From Gymnogyps californianus (taxonomy: Eukaryota > Chordata > Aves > Accipitriformes > Cathartidae): DNA of 64,000 nucleotides. Where the stretch lies: assembly GCF_018139145.2 (NCBI RefSeq), contig NC_059481.1, forward strand, positions 15,116,368-15,180,367, read 5' to 3'. The notes beneath the pieces are model-generated. The model saw only the letters and a program-made list of their open reading frames with translations, ran no database searches and was not told where the DNA came from. Below are positions 46,883 through 61,400 of this stretch, piece by piece. The position numbers were made by a program, and so were the translations under genes. Every line of letters starts with the position of its first letter. Within the stretch, counting starts at the first letter, position 1.

Positions 46883-49800
46883 CACACTGTCCTCATAGTA
46901 ATAGGACACAATATTTCCAATCAGGATCAATCAAACTGTCAAAATTTTGTGTTCCTTCTTCAATGCAACTTCACTTTTTCTATACATGTTTAACTCCTCC
47001 CTCAATCAATAAATCAGTGCATTTATTTTCACCAAACTACTCTGTGTCATTAAAAAACCCATGAATTCTCAAGGACCAGCTGCAGAGCAGAATGACCTTC
47101 AGATTTCCTCAATGATAACTTGTTTTTGTGAACAAAAGCATGCCTACAGTACGTATGAACCTTTTCATCTCAGAATGCTTGTATTCAGTTCTATTTCCAT
47201 TTTGCTAATACAGCAACTAATTAAACCCTCTTGCTGTGGGGTGAACATAAGCTTAGCAACTCAGGTCTCTCTGGCCTGTGCTCCCTGGTGCTTCTCCATC
47301 CTATGTTAACAAAGGTCCATCTGGCTGGGGTGAAGATACCTTCAGTATTGGCCCGCTGGGCTTCCCATCAGTGCGTACAGAAAAGCTGCAACCTGACCAA
47401 GACAGCTGGTAGCAGTTTGCAATATGGGCTATTTAGTAAAATGGTGGTGATCAGACTTTGCCTTCCATCGGTTCTTTATCAAACTATTTCACTCCACCAA
47501 ATGAAAGATGCGGAGTAAGATGTGTTCGTGTATCACAGAGGGTTGTGCAAGCAGGAGTTGAGATGACAGTATCGGTGCTGGTGCATGCGGCAGAGCGTCC
47601 TCCAGCTCCTCTCAGCTCTGCAGTGCTGCCAGCTGTTCTGCCTTACAGGAGAGAGACAGAATCTTACGATTCAAGACCTTTGGGGAATAAATGTGATGAG
47701 AAAATTAGACCATGTTTTTTTCACAGTATCCGTCCTGGCAGTATTTTAATCCCTTCTTCATTTCTGAACTTCTGTTGGCATATGGAGAGCAATAAAAAAA
47801 AAGATGGGGCAGGCTTTGCATGTGGCAGACCTATTTCTAGGTTTGTCTGCAAGGCTGGCCGAGTTCACCGATCACATTAGGCTCAGCACTATCCCATATG
47901 GCACGGCCTACCACGGACATCAACAAAGCTATGCTGAAGCCAGTATTTTTCACAACGGAAACCTGGATCCCAAATCTAATATATGTTTTAAATGCATATA
48001 TTAAGTCCAGCCCCATTCAACAAGCTACCTGCTTCCACCCCACCAACACCAGTGGGTGCTTTTAGTGGTGTCCTGCCTCAAGGTTTAACCATGGAGGTTT
48101 ATCTGGGATCCTGAGACATGTTTACATGTTTTTGGTTAGTGTGACACTAGGCGTGACTGCATGAATGCTGCTCCAGTTCTACTTTAGGCACAAAATTAAG
48201 AGGCCATGTCAGCATAACAGAACATAATCAGAGGCTAGTGACCTCTTGCTGCTACATTCAAGCTGAGGGGAAGCCATGATGCTTGGTTTTAAAGCTGAAT
48301 ACTATTTTTTTGAACTGTGTTTTATTAGGATGCCTTGTGCCACATAAATCAAACGGCTACCGTGAAGGCAAACTTTTTATGCAAAACCTCTGCGCCTTGT
48401 GGCTTTGCTTTTCTGAGGCATTCTTTATGTAAGAGGGTTTTATTCTTATTCTTTGCTCAGTTAGATACGAGTTTAGTCACAACACTTTACGGCCCTTTGG
48501 ATTAGCTTTTAATCTTCCTGTCTGAGCTTTGATTTATTCACTAGAATAAGGGCTAGCTGGACTTGTATGTATTTCACTACAGGTGATACCAGGTGAACAA
48601 CTGTGTACAAAAAGGCTAGTATATGATGAGGAGACTTCAGAGCCAGCACTAACAACTCTACAAAAACAAAGTGCTTAGAGAGAGACGAGGACTTGGTCAT
48701 ATGTTTTGTTGTGTGGGAGTTCAAAATAGGGGGGGAGAAAGTAAAAAGCAAGAGTTTGGATGCAAAATACAGGCCCCTGTCCAGCAGAGCCGCAGATAGG
48801 CACCAAGCTTTGTCCTCGTGGGCTCGCTAGAGTTGCTGGAACTAATTAGTGTAGGAAAAGCAAGTGAGCTTTGAAGGCTTTCAGGACTTGAGGCAATGAG
48901 TGTCCCCAAACTTCTTATCTCACAGATCACATTTCAATACATCATGGAGCCATTCTCTCCCGCTTTCACTCCAAACTGCCCTTTTGGCTGCAGCTGCAGT
49001 GAGAAAGGATGAGGAAACTGTTTAATGTACTGTATCATTGGGAACAAGAGGAGCTGGCGCTTTGTTTCTTGCCAGCCGCTCCTGGGTCAGGAGGAGATCG
49101 TCACAGGCTCATCGGCCAGGCTGGGGGAGCTGCAGGACCCTGGCTGATGCAGACAGCTCTTAACATTTGGCTGGTGGGGATAGTAAAACAATATTTATGT
49201 ATATTGTCTTAAGAATCATGAAGCTAAATAAATGTGACAGCTTTCATTTGACATCCCCAACCTTGCTGCTGTCGCTCAGGGTTTTTCTTTTTGCCACATA
49301 ACATGAAATCACTGTCAGTTTGATAGTATATAGCAGTGTTGCCGAAGCACAAAGGTTAGGGGATTGGTAGGTGCGTCAGAATTATTTACGTTTGCTATGC
49401 ATAAAATGGCACTTGGGGAGCAAGGCAGGCTGCCAAGAAGGAGAGGAATCGGGGCTGTCTGGTTGCTCTCTTGTATCTCTCCATGCTGGATTGTCAGAGT
49501 AGGATTTATAAAAATTGCTTCAAAACAGTATCATCTTTCCTCAAATGGACGTGCCCCCGTCTGTTGCAGTGAATGCCATTATTGCTATTCTCATGACAAA
49601 GCGTCTATCAATCTCTACTTTGTTTATAAACAAATCTGCCTGCCCTGCATAAGAAATGGATAGGCTAAGGAAAAGTACCATTACCAAAGGAATAAGTTAA
49701 TTATATTTCAGGATCTCAGCGGGGAATGCTATCTCAGAGTATTCAGTAAGATCTGACCAGTGGAGTTATAATTAAAAAATGTCCCCAGGGAGGAACTTGT

Positions 49801-52800
49801 AAATTATTTACTGTAAGGGGCTTTTCCAGGCTCTTTTAGTTTAATTACACACTTTGAAAGAGAAAGGCCTCAGAAACAAATTAACTAAGAGGTTGAAATG
49901 GCTTTGTTAAAATCAAGTTCACGGCTAAGCAAGTGGAAGACTCTGAGCAAGGTTCAAATATAGGACAAATCTTTGGATGCTGTCATTACTCCTGGTTTAA
50001 AAATCATATGGAAAGCACCAAAATGTCTGTGCGTAGAAAATGCAATCACTGGTTTTGTCCAGTATTCCCACTGGTCTCAGAAGACTTTGTATGTAGTCCA
50101 GATCTGACAGTGCCTCATGTTCTCATGGCCATTTGCTTTATGGGGGGAGGAACTGACTTTTGGGGGCTTTTTGGTAGGGTACGGATGAAGTCCTAGCAGA
50201 GGGAGGTGAAAGATTAGAGGTGATGGAGAGGCAGAATAAGAGGATGCTGGGACGGTATGAATTTTCCATCGCTCTCACACCACCTATGACATTTTAGCTC
50301 GAAACAGCCTGGTTAACCCTCAGTGGAAGGTGGGCTGAATGTGGCCCTTGGTGCTGAGAGACAGGCACCCGTGCTATTAGCGGTTGTGTCCTTTTGAAAT
50401 GCATGGCTGAAACCTGACTTGCTTGCCCTCCCACTTGAAACACGACTTAAGCGTTTGCTACTGAAGTTGGCCCCTGGAGTTGGCCTTTGTTGGAAGACAG
50501 CTGGAGTGATCTCTGGTCAGATGTGGAGAATGGAAGTCAAGAGGCCAGAGCTCTCCCCTCATCTCATTGCTTGGCCGAGAGGGAGACATTATCTAATATC
50601 TGTTTGCTAAGGAATGAGGCAGCCAGTAATGCTATATCTGCCTGCCTGTTGATGCCAAATTTTATGTATGTAATGGCCTTTCAGCCCGCAGTTGTCCTTG
50701 CGTTTATTTCTTTCTGAAAAAAACCACATCTGCTGTGGCATCCTTACCAAAGAGCCAACTGGCTGAGCAGAGCAGCTGCCGTACGTGCCAGGCTGCTGGT
50801 GCATACGTGCTTGTTAGCCCATATACATGCATATAGCATTTCTCTTCTCCTTGTGTCTCCTTTTTCTTTCAAATTTATTGCATTTACATGTCTTGCTTAG
50901 ATGAAAACTGCCCCAGAGTTAACAGTCTCTCTACCCCCTGCATGTGTACAGTCTTCAACACAAGCCATTTGATTATAGCCTGAGGGTACCGTTATCATGT
51001 CCTAAACAATAAGCTCTCCACCTTCAGGCAAACTAGCTGAAAATCTGAAGATGAAAGCTGCTTTAGTCATTCATCAGGCAGATGAGATCTCTGCTTTTAT
51101 TTTGTTACAGTGTAAATCTGCTGCTTAGTTTTCTAGTCTTTCTGAAAACTACTGAATCATAAAAATGCTTGTAGCAAATGCCAGCTTGTCTGTCACCAGA
51201 ATAATACATTAAATGGCTTATCAACTCTAAGAGAAGACTACAATACTTTTGAGAATATTTGGATATATAGTTAGGGAACAAAATATGTTGACAGCTTTAG
51301 AATTGTCTTGATCAGTAGTTTTTATTTTGTATTTTACTATAGCGTATCCAGTAGTACTTGGGGAGGAAAGAGAAGGTATCCCTAAATTTCTGCAAATGTA
51401 GCTTATTGATGGGGAAAACCACAGAAGAAGAGTGGAGTAGAACATAAATGTAAAAGGAAGGATTGTTCTTGAAAGGGCAGAACTATAAGGTTTGAATATT
51501 CTCAGCAGAAGTATTGCCATTGAATTATTAGGAGTGGTGAGTCCGTATTAACCTTTATGGAAAAGTACTATAGACTATAATAAAGCTGAATACTTTTCTA
51601 TAGCCTTTTGTTATCACCTTGTCAAATTTAATAAAAAATTACTAATAAAGAATTCTATTAGTATGGCTAAAAAAAAATAACTGGAAAGGATCATTTACTA
51701 TTAAATAGTTTAGATTCATAGTGTGATTGTTATTAGACCGTATTAAAATGTGTATGACTTTTTCATTCTGAATACAGCTGGAAACTGTAATTACAGATGA
51801 ACTGTGCAGGGCCTTCGCTATTGTTGCCTTGCCCGTGAGCGAGCTTCCCTGGCTGGTTTTCTGTCACTGCTGTCCTGCATGCCCGGGGTAAGTCGGAGTG
51901 GACCTAGGGACTGCCTGAGACTGACCCGGTGGGACAAGGCAGGGTTGAGATGGTCTCGTGTATATACTTTGGCTGGAGTAAGATAACAGAGGGTATAACA
52001 AGGGTAGGGGAGGCAGGTAGCATCTCTGACCATGCTGGTTGAGGGAATTGGTCCAGAAGTCTCATCTGACAGAGCAAATTACCTTCAAGTCATGCTAGCT
52101 GATTGCGAACCCGTGCTTTGAGTACACTGACGGTGAAGAACAAGGCTGCCAACCCTTAGCAGCTGCAAGGGCTTTGCTTCCCCAGGGCTGGCCCCGGAGG
52201 GCAGCTCGCTACCTCCAGCCCTCACAGACAGCAGTGGGAATCTCTTCCCCGGGAGGCCCCTGAGGCTTGTGCAGCTCCATGTCGGAGGTGGCACATCAGG
52301 CAGGGATGCCGAGAGAGAAGGAAACGGCTCCATTTTATCTCTTTAAGGTCTGTAGTAGAATCAGGCTGTGCAGAGGCTCTGACAGCTGCAGAGGCCAGAC
52401 TTTGCTCTTCAGTCTTAGAGGGTTTGCATCATTTCTGGTATGGGGAAGGTCCGTGGTCCCCTGGGAACATCGCTCTTGGAGCCCATCAGCCCTTTAATAC
52501 AGTTTGGGGCAAGAGTAAAAAATATATCAAGAGAAAGCAGGTAAAATTTAACAGGAAGCAGGAGCTGAGGTGGGAATTTGGGGAGGTTTAGATACAATCA
52601 AATCACGTTGGAAAAAGGGGAAAAGAGATTACCCTCCACGAGCTGAATTGCAGTGGCGTGGTGCGAGATGAAAGGGCTTAGCACAGACTTCAGTGGTTTT
52701 GCAGCTGCCTTCCTGGGGACACCTTGCAAGAGTCAGTGGCCAGATGCAAACTACTCTTTTATGACTGTGATAAACACTTTGCAAAGGCTAAAAAAGCAAC

Positions 52801-54200
52801 TTCGCATCTTGTTAGCTGGGAGAGACTTGCTTCCCTGAGACTTTGGCTGCCTAAACTGGTAGGACTTTAATAGACTTCATCTGCTTTAATGCTACCGGAT
52901 GCGCTGCTGTCTCCCTAACACGAAACGCTCATGTATGAACACTGTTGTTATAATAAATTAAGAATAGTGGGAAAGGCCCTGGAAGTTAGCCATAAATCTG
53001 GTGGTAAGCGCCAGCGAGCAGCAGGGGCTCGGCTGTACATCATTAATAAAGATGTTGAAGAGGTGCAGGCGGCGTGTTGCTGTGGATATTGTTACTCAGG
53101 CCTCCACCACAGCAGAGCTGAGATTTGATACGCACAGGACAATCAGTCAAAAACTCTCTGCTGTTGTAAAAATTACGCAGGTTACTGTTGGTAAAATAAC
53201 TGTTGTTGGCAGTGAGGTTATTGTTTTGCTTTTATTTAAAGAAAGAAAAAAAGTCCAACTCCATTTTTCAATATAATGCAAATTCCTGAAGAAATTCCCC
53301 AGCTTGTTGAACAGTGCTGTGAACACTTTGTTTTACGTAATTTGCACCAAAATTAAAGTGAAGTTTAAAGCTCTTTAGGGCATTGGTCTTGGCTTTGTAA
53401 GCAGAGTCTCCAGCACAACAGGCCTGTGGCTGGGATTAGTACCAGCACAATACAGATTATTAAAGAGGGAGAATAAAGAGGCAAGAGAAGGGTATTTTAG
53501 TGCAAGAGGCTTAAATCTGGTTTTGAGTAAGGGCTGTGGAGCAGCAGCAGGACCACTCAGGCTATTTTCTCACCACTTGAATAGTTCAAACGCAGCCTGG
53601 ATATATAATTTTATGGCTTTGCCTCTGTTTTCCCTGATGGGCACCCCGATTTTTTGAATAACAGTGGCTTCCTTCAACATTTGTAGGATACTCTGTGGTG
53701 CATGGACAGAAGCTGTGAGGGGGTACGGTGGGTGTCTTGCTCAGTATGGCACCCAGAAATGAAATATTTTTCTTTCAGGACAGCAGGGAGAGGACTGCAC
53801 CTTCTGGGCATCGGGGGCGGAACGAGGAGCTGAAAGGGTGAATGGCCGGGGAGGAGGAAAGGAACCGGCTCTGCATCGGGGGCTGTCACAAACTCATCTG
53901 TCAATTGGGAGACTTTATATACAGAACCATGGGGAACACAAGTATTTGTCGATTTTGGGGGGAAAACAGAATGTAAATTAGATTTTAAAGCAAGCATTTG
54001 GCTAAAATTAGAAGCCATGGGCCTGATATGCTGTAGGCTGTGACAGGAGAAGTGGCTAATTGCAAGCGAGTTTCCACCCCACTTGATTATTGTTGTGACA
54101 CACAGATCATTAACATGATGGTCTAAACATGAAACAAATTGTTTAAATATTAAACTGTCAAGTCCTTCCTCTGATCTCGAAATCACTACCTAAAGTAGGG
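46883..54200. other. Intergenic DNA right of MTHFS
   Basis: No gene recognised. Open frames here (up to about 140 codons at 47,458-47,880) are unrelated to known families and shadow each other. A TATA-like or CpG-rich promoter is not visible. In the conserved order the next gene (MINAR1) would lie further right on the minus strand, and its large coding exon is not in this window. Confidence 0.5.
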
Positions 54201-54205
54201 GGGAT

Positions 54206-54860
54206 GTGTGTGTAAAAACTGAGTTTTGGGCTCTGCCACTGTCTGATGCCTTGTTGCTCCCTGTGAGCATGGCGACTGCTGCCAGGAGGCTGCGAAATGG
54301 CATTTTCAATCATCTGCTTTGTTTGCAGATGTATTTAATAACTGATCACACGTGCTCTTCTGCAAGCTCTCACATGGGCACGGAGGCTGCTGCCTCCCGT
54401 GTGCCTCCCTCTCCTCCGGGTCTCCAGCACAACTGGCCCTGCCCAGAGATTTGGGGCATTTGGAGCAAGGGAGATGGGGAAGGAGAGAGGGCAGTTGCCA
54501 AACTATGGCTCCAGCCTCTTCTGCTGCTGTGGATCCAAGTGGGAACTGTTCAGAGGTGTACATGGACAGTGTCTGACTGCCATACCAGCACAATGGGGTG
54601 GCCAGCGAGGAGCTTCTTGTGTTGCAGCAGGTCGTGCAGGAGCTGGTTCGCCTGGAAAGAGCCTTTGGAGCAGCTGCACACAACTTCTGTGCTTCCAGGT
54701 ACAATGTCTTCTTTCCTTCTGGATCTGCAAGATCCATGGGTTTGGGAAGATGCCCTAACTGCCAGTTCATGTACTTTCAAACAGCTATCGTCAGGCAGAG
54801 GAGGAGGAGGAGGCCACCGCAGACAGCCCTCCTTCTGATGCAGGAGTAGTGTTGGAAGGG
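54206..54860. other. GC-rich block with overlapping open frames
   Basis: About 650 bases are markedly GC-richer than their surroundings and open on both strands (210 codons plus at 54,206-54,838, 154 codons minus at 54,306-54,770, 105 codons minus at 54,550-54,867). One plus frame, interrupted by a single TGA at 54,574-54,576, reads a leucine-heptad-like segment (EELLVLQQVVQELVRLERAF). It ends in a GGA-repeat (near 54,798-54,815). I recognise no family. Composition alone may explain the open frames, and a decayed gene fragment is possible. Confidence 0.3.
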
Positions 54861-54867
54861 TGAGCAA

Positions 54868-57800
54868 GCTCTACACTATTTTCCGATTTTCCTAGACAGC
54901 CCATGGAACAACACAAACATTCCCTTGGTGCTCAAAATACAGTAGTGCACTTCTCAGAGAGGAAGAATTTGGCTGTAGCTGAGAGGCTGTACCCCGCTTC
55001 TTTGCAAGGTCTCTGCAATGCTGTTGCTCCATGAAATGACCTCTGTTCAGTGTCACCTTAAAGAGGAGACGAGCAGTGTAAGCACACTAAACTCCGATCA
55101 TTTACAGTTCTGCCCTGTTGAATTTTATTTCTCAAATAGCTGTTGTGCCATGCAAAAGGTGGTGTGCATAAAAGACCCAGTATAGAAACTGTTTTGCAAG
55201 AGAACAATGCTGTTGGGAGAAAAATACATGCATGTTAATGACATCCAGCCAAGGGATTATTAAAGGCAATGAGCCCAGGGCACTTATTTAGGAAACTATT
55301 TGTTCAAGGAGGACACTCTAACAGCTTTGGCTTCATGGTTTCCTTCCTGTGTAACACATAAGAGCTCAGGAAGCCAGCTCTTGAATTCATGGGTCATAAC
55401 CCTATCTGCTGAAGAGCTTGAGTAGGATCGATTTAAAATGAGTCCTAGCACTGTTCTGCCTTTCCCCAAGAGCACAGCGAAATTAATCCACCCCTAAAGT
55501 TTCTCTCTGTCTGGAGCCAGAAAATACCAATAGAAAGTGAAATTTGTGCTGATAATTACTTTGACAGCCATCACATGTGCATGTTGTAAAGGATCAGCAC
55601 AGACACAGCTTCCAATATGACGATAGCCCATGGTAATAGCTATGATTAAGAGGAAGCTAATTAGAATGCATTACACATTTAGTCCCCACAGTTCACTGTT
55701 GTTTAAGCAAATTTGCATTTGGGAAGAGAGCCTTATTTTTAATATACATGGATAGTGTTGCCTGCAGACTTCCATTGATTTGCACCATAGCCATTTGTAC
55801 CAAAGCGTTTTCTTTGGTAGCTCACCAAATATGGCAGCTTTCTTTAACACAGCAACAAAACTCAGAAAAAGATTTGTCCTAGTTGTCCTTACAGACAAGC
55901 ACGTACAAAAATACCAAGCAGTACTTAGCAGCAAGAGAGATTTTAAAGGTTACCTAAGGAATTTTGTCCAATGCTACTTTTTTAGAGTTGCCTCGAACAC
56001 TACCTGCTGTCAGTGTAATATGTAGAAAAATGGAGTGAGGATAAGTAGATCTGTTTCTTACACACACATCCCAAAACCAGACTCAGAAGGAGCTAGAAGC
56101 TTTTGAACAGTACTTTGATTTCTAAGTCACGTAAGTATTTGCAATTTTACCCAGTATTGAGTTGCACATGCAAACAGACTAGTTTCAAGCATCACGAACA
56201 TATTCAAATTCTTTTGTGCTGGAGGTATTAATCCACATATGGGTATTCAATTACTATCAGAACAAACTGTGCAACTGCACTAGAATCAGGTTAAAATATG
56301 CAAAGCAGGTAGCTTGAGGCTCATTTATACTGAAATTCCTCTAGCTGTTTGAAGAGGCTTTGTAATGTCAGTGTACTCCCACCTGAGTATATTCTTTATT
56401 GTGAACGTTGTAAAGTGGCCTTCCTGGATGCAAAAGTTGGATCTGAATATATTCACTTCAAGGATGCAAGTTTTTTTTTTCTCTTAGGTAAAAAATGACC
56501 AAAGAGGAAAAGTAACCTAATTATTTTCTTTCTTTCAAGAAATTATGGAATTTATAGAGTGAGAATTTGTGAAAAATAAATTAAAATGTGGATTATCCCT
56601 CTCTTATTTTCTCCTGCTCATCTTTTATCCTTTCTTGTCCTTGTCGTCATTCCCCCCTCTCCCCTCCCTACGTTATCATCCTTGCTATCCTTATCAGCAT
56701 TATTACTTTTGTTGGCATCCAATTCAAAAGCCTGCCATCCCATCACGGGTCTATACTTTCAGATGCAGGGCGAAGGTTTTGGATGGAATCCCCCCTTTTG
56801 GGGGCCCGTGGAGATGCATGGGGAAAAAAAGCAGATAAGAACAGTAAGTCTATAAATCTCCACGTCTATAAATCTTAAAATGAATTACTGATGACAGTGA
56901 CTCTTTAATGGAAAGAGTGACAGTCCATGTAGACGAAAGGCAGTGTAATTCACAGAGGCTATTAAATTTGAGGGGCCTTTTCATTCTCATTTGTCTTTCA
57001 ATGTTATGTGTCAATATCTGTGAGATTATTCTCTGGGGAGAGATGTGCCCTACTCATCAGGGCCTGAAAAGCGCCTGTGTTTATTTGTCTGGCATTTGCT
57101 GTGGTGGGTAATATATTTGCTCCTCCTGCACCAGGGAGGAAAACCCACAGCACTGGTAGGGGATGGAGAAGAGGGAATCCAACTGGCTGCCCTGCTCGTG
57201 ACATGTGAGAGCCTCCTGGTTGCACCCACTGTGTTTTTAGGGTTAAAAGTGTCCAGAAACCCATCACAGGGCAGTTGGAGACACATGGCCAAGTTCTCCA
57301 CATGTGTTAATCAGCTGGGATGTGGCTGTGCCCAGGCAACCCCTTCACAGCATGGCATGACTATCACAGGACAGGGGTCACCTTCACTGCATGGGACACG
57401 ATGGTAGGGCTGTTTTCTGGGAGCTCCTCTGCTGCAGCTTTGCAACGGGACTGAGGTCTTGGCTGAGAGGTCAAGCCACTACAGAAATATACACCCAGCA
57501 AAAGCAGTTTGTGGTTTATAAATACTAATGCATCAGAATAAGAGTGCAGAACAGCAAGTGGGCACCAAGGGGAATATACATCTAAAAGCACTCGCTTTGC
57601 CAAGGTTGCGTTCCTTCATTTTGATCACGGATTATGAAGTTACCGTGCAACATGTTCCCATGGGAAACTAAAGGCCAGCTAAGTTCATCAAGAAGCGAGT
57701 TGCTTCTTTGACTCTGAAGAGGCCAGGAACAGGATGGTTTCACTCCACGGAGCGGGAGGATTTACTGTAACACAGTCATTTCATGCAGGTGATTGACTGT

Positions 57801-58330
57801 TACTGCTACCTGCGACAGCCTGAAATCTGTTGCCTTTGCGTCCTTGCTGTTAGTACAATTGTTCATTCAGGGACTGAGACACTCGCAGTGCATCCAATTC
57901 CTCCCTGTGCAAGTGGATGCGATCCCTATCAAAATCAATTGACTGAAGTCAGACCCTGCATCTTCAGTTGCTAAGGAAAGAAAAATCAGTGTTGCTCATG
58001 AGAAGACCACTGGTGCAGAAAGTCACTTAGCACTAGCAGCTGCTTTATGGCAGCAGAGCCTGGCAGAGGAGATTCAGAGATGCGAGCAGAGGCTGGAGCA
58101 GGATCCTGTATTACGTAGGAGTCCTAGGGACATGCATGGGAGGAAACCTTGAGTAGAAGGTTGCTCCTTGACCGTGTGTGGAAAATTCCCATTCATTTCT
58201 GAAGGAAAGAGCGTGTGTGTAATTTATTTGTTTACTTATTTATACAGCTAAAAAGATCAAGGACATTGCTGTCAATCTACAGAGATCTGGATCCATGCCC
58301 TCTCACTGCAGCCAGGGAGCTGACAGGGGC
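54868..58330. other. Intergenic DNA, nothing recognised
   Basis: AT-rich DNA with a pyrimidine tract near 56,640-56,670. The three overlapping open frames at about 56,570-56,880 are translations of that tract and its flank. No exon or repeat family is supported. Confidence 0.5.
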
Positions 58331-58352
58331 TCCAGTGCTCTAAATTACTTAC

Positions 58353-58405
58353 TAGCTAATTAGCCAATTACTATTACTTATTAGCGTATTACTATTAGCT
58401 AATTA
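58353..58405 (+). repeat. Imperfect repeats of TAATTA-type motifs
   Basis: 'tagctaatta' occurs at 58,353-58,362 and 58,396-58,405, and 'attactatta' at 58,367-58,376 and 58,388-58,397. The cluster is dense in the homeodomain core TAAT. Confidence 0.6.
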
Positions 58406-61400
58406 TGCCCTGGCTGGCCATTGCAGGAGCCCCATCTTGCCCATGCCCTGCAGAGACGAAGACCTGCTCCCTCCCAGGTCTGTGTTCAGCGTAGGTCAGT
58501 AGTGGCAACCTAAAATTGCTGCCCTTCCCTATAGGAAGCGGGTGGGTTGGTCTCACCCTGAACACTGGTGCATAGTACCTTTGTCACAACGCCCCGCTCG
58601 CGTTTTGGCAGCATTGCTGGTGTTCTGGGGATGAGTCACAGGACACTGCGCTATCTGGTCTGGTCTAGGAGAGGCTCAGTTTCGGCGCTGAGTCACTGGC
58701 AAGGTGGTGTGGGCAGCCTGGGGCTGCGTTTGTATTGTGCCCGAAACCAGGACGGCTTTATAAAGGACTTTTGCTTATTTTTGCCCATCTAAAAGGTCAT
58801 GGATCCCTATGCATCCCTTTATTGATGTTCCTCCAGCACATCTAGCCAAGGGTGGGTTTGCTGGTTCGTGGTCCTCACTGTGTAACATGAGGGTTTCGTC
58901 ACAGTGCATAACCCTCATCCACATTGTGGCTGCCTCCAGCGTGGCTCTGACACCAAGACAGATTCCACTTTTTCCACATAAAACCAATATTGTTATTGTT
59001 ATGTATTATTTATACTGTGGAAAAAATATTGAGAGGAAGAAGTGGGAGAAATTAGCTCATTCTTTCTAGAATCTGTGAGCAGCTGAAAGACAAAGAATAT
59101 AGAATTTGAAAAAACCCCAAACCCTCAGCTAATTTTGGAGCGTGTTTCATCTTCACAAGAGCCACTCATTTTGTAGCTAATTCTTTGTAAACCTTTATTC
59201 CTTTTGTTGCAAGCTTGGTGTAATTTTACATTATACCAAGTTCAATGGAAGAAAAAAAGGGAGCAATGATTTGAATTACTCCCCATCCCCCCATCCCGCA
59301 AGAAAAAATTGGGTTTGAAGATCACTTTTTAATATGCAAGGATCCATCCAAGGACGCCCTTGCTAATCTTTCAAAATGCAGCATTGTGCTCCTTCAAAGT
59401 ATTAAAAGCTGCTAGGATTTTGACTGAACATGTAACCCTGTATTAAACTTCTAATGGCTAACGAGACAGAACTTGGTTATGAGGACTAAAATATAGAAAA
59501 TATAAATCAGCAGCCTGGAATGAGTACTCATCCTCTTTTACTTTCATTAAATCCATTTTAAACTAACTTTACCATTTATCTTTCATGAGATTTTCATTAC
59601 TTTCCCATCCATTGAGGACAAGATGGAACAGTCAGTTTTATTGTTCATTTGTCTAATCTTCTCTTCACTGTGGGTTATTCAGGCATTTGAGTGTGATATT
59701 TCACTGCCAGCCCAAGCTAGTGTTTTAGTCTGTGCTGTCCCTTCTCCTCCTTCTGTAGTCTGCCTTTCTTGCAGTTGGAAGGGCAAAATATGCAACTTGA
59801 AAAAAAAAAAAAAAAATCCCTTGCAGTGTTGTTCTAAGCTGGAGCAAATCATGGAAACAATAAAAATGGCTTTTGTCAGCCCTATTTCCCTCTAGACATT
59901 TGCATCCTTAGTCCATACAGATTATTCCTAGCTTGGAGTGATCTACTAGTTCTCCTGTCCAAAGATGCAAAGCTACTGCTCTGGCTGTCCCTTAGGTTAC
60001 CGTTCGTGCGTAGTCCGTAAGAAAGCTGAAGCTGTGTATGTCCAGTGGTGTTTCACTGGCTAAATCCTTCTTACCTCATTTGGGCAAAAAGTTGCATGAG
60101 TTACATGGGTTTTATCTTGCATGAATGAAGTAGCAAGGTCTGATTCAGTAACGTCAATGAGATTTCTGACTTTGGCTAAACTATAAATCTTTAATTTTGT
60201 TAATACATACCTATGAAATCCCTCGCAATGACGGCTCCTGTTATCCAGAAAACATTTGAAGGACAATAACAGGGTTTATGTAAGTCAATTGTATAGTTAT
60301 TTGTGGGGACTGCACTGTAGCTCTGCTGGAAGTAATGGCAATTCTGCAGTTATTCATGTCAACGGAGTGATGTTATTCCCTGATCGCTCTGCAATTAACT
60401 TGTGCCACTGCTGTAGCCCAGGAATGGAGTAGGTAGGATATGTCATTAAAGAAAACTATGCGTTTTTTGAAGGGGTTCCCTTATGGCCACCAGCCCCCAA
60501 ATAGTCATTCTGTTTAAGCAAGAGCTGGCTAAGCATTAGCAGTGAAGATCCACGGCTATTTTTTTGAAACAAAGCTCTGCGTTCAGCTCGGAGTTATTGA
60601 TGGGGTCGCGTGTGAGGGAGGCTTACACCGAAGGGAAGAGTAATGGCATAAAGAGAGAGAATGGCAAATTGGCTGGCTGAGAAATTACCTGCATTCAGCC
60701 CTGCTGCGTGGAGTGCTTGCGGCTGGGTAACCCCTTCGTGCTCGGGGCTGGTTGGAAGGGTAAGGCACAGCATGCAGCCCTTCTGTAAAAATAGTGGAAA
60801 AGACATTTTTAGTGAAAATATAAAAACTGGTAGTAGTTAAAAAGGACAAGTCAAGGGGCATAGGCTGTTCCCTATGCGGCGGGGTTGGATTGAGGGTAAA
60901 GGTTTGTTATATGCATCTTTAAGGGGTTTTATTAATTTTATTGGGGAACAGGCACCTGTGATTGAAGCCCTAAGAGGCAAAACCCACAGCCATGAGAAAG
61001 GCACGTAGGTCTCAGGAGCCACTCTTCAACCTGAGCGCTGGGGGAGAATTTACAAGTGATCGATCCCTTCATACGGAGCGGGTTTGGTTAAAACAAAGCG
61101 TGGCAAGAGGGCTAGATTTGCTGCAGATGTTATTGCCAGCAATAATTCCCTCACCTCCACTCCTGTCAGCTCACTCGGCAATAACCAGCCACCGGAGCAC
61201 AGCAGAGGAGAAGATGCTGAGCGGTGACATGTGACAGGGACAGCATGTGGAGTGACGGGCCTGGGGGACAGAAATCGGGACAGGCAGCTCCTGGCAGGAG
61301 TCTTGGTGGCTTCTTAAAGCCATTTCTGGATGCTGGAGTAGACAGAAATAAGGTCACAAGGCTGCAAGAAAAACAGATGATGCTGTTTCTATGAAAACAG

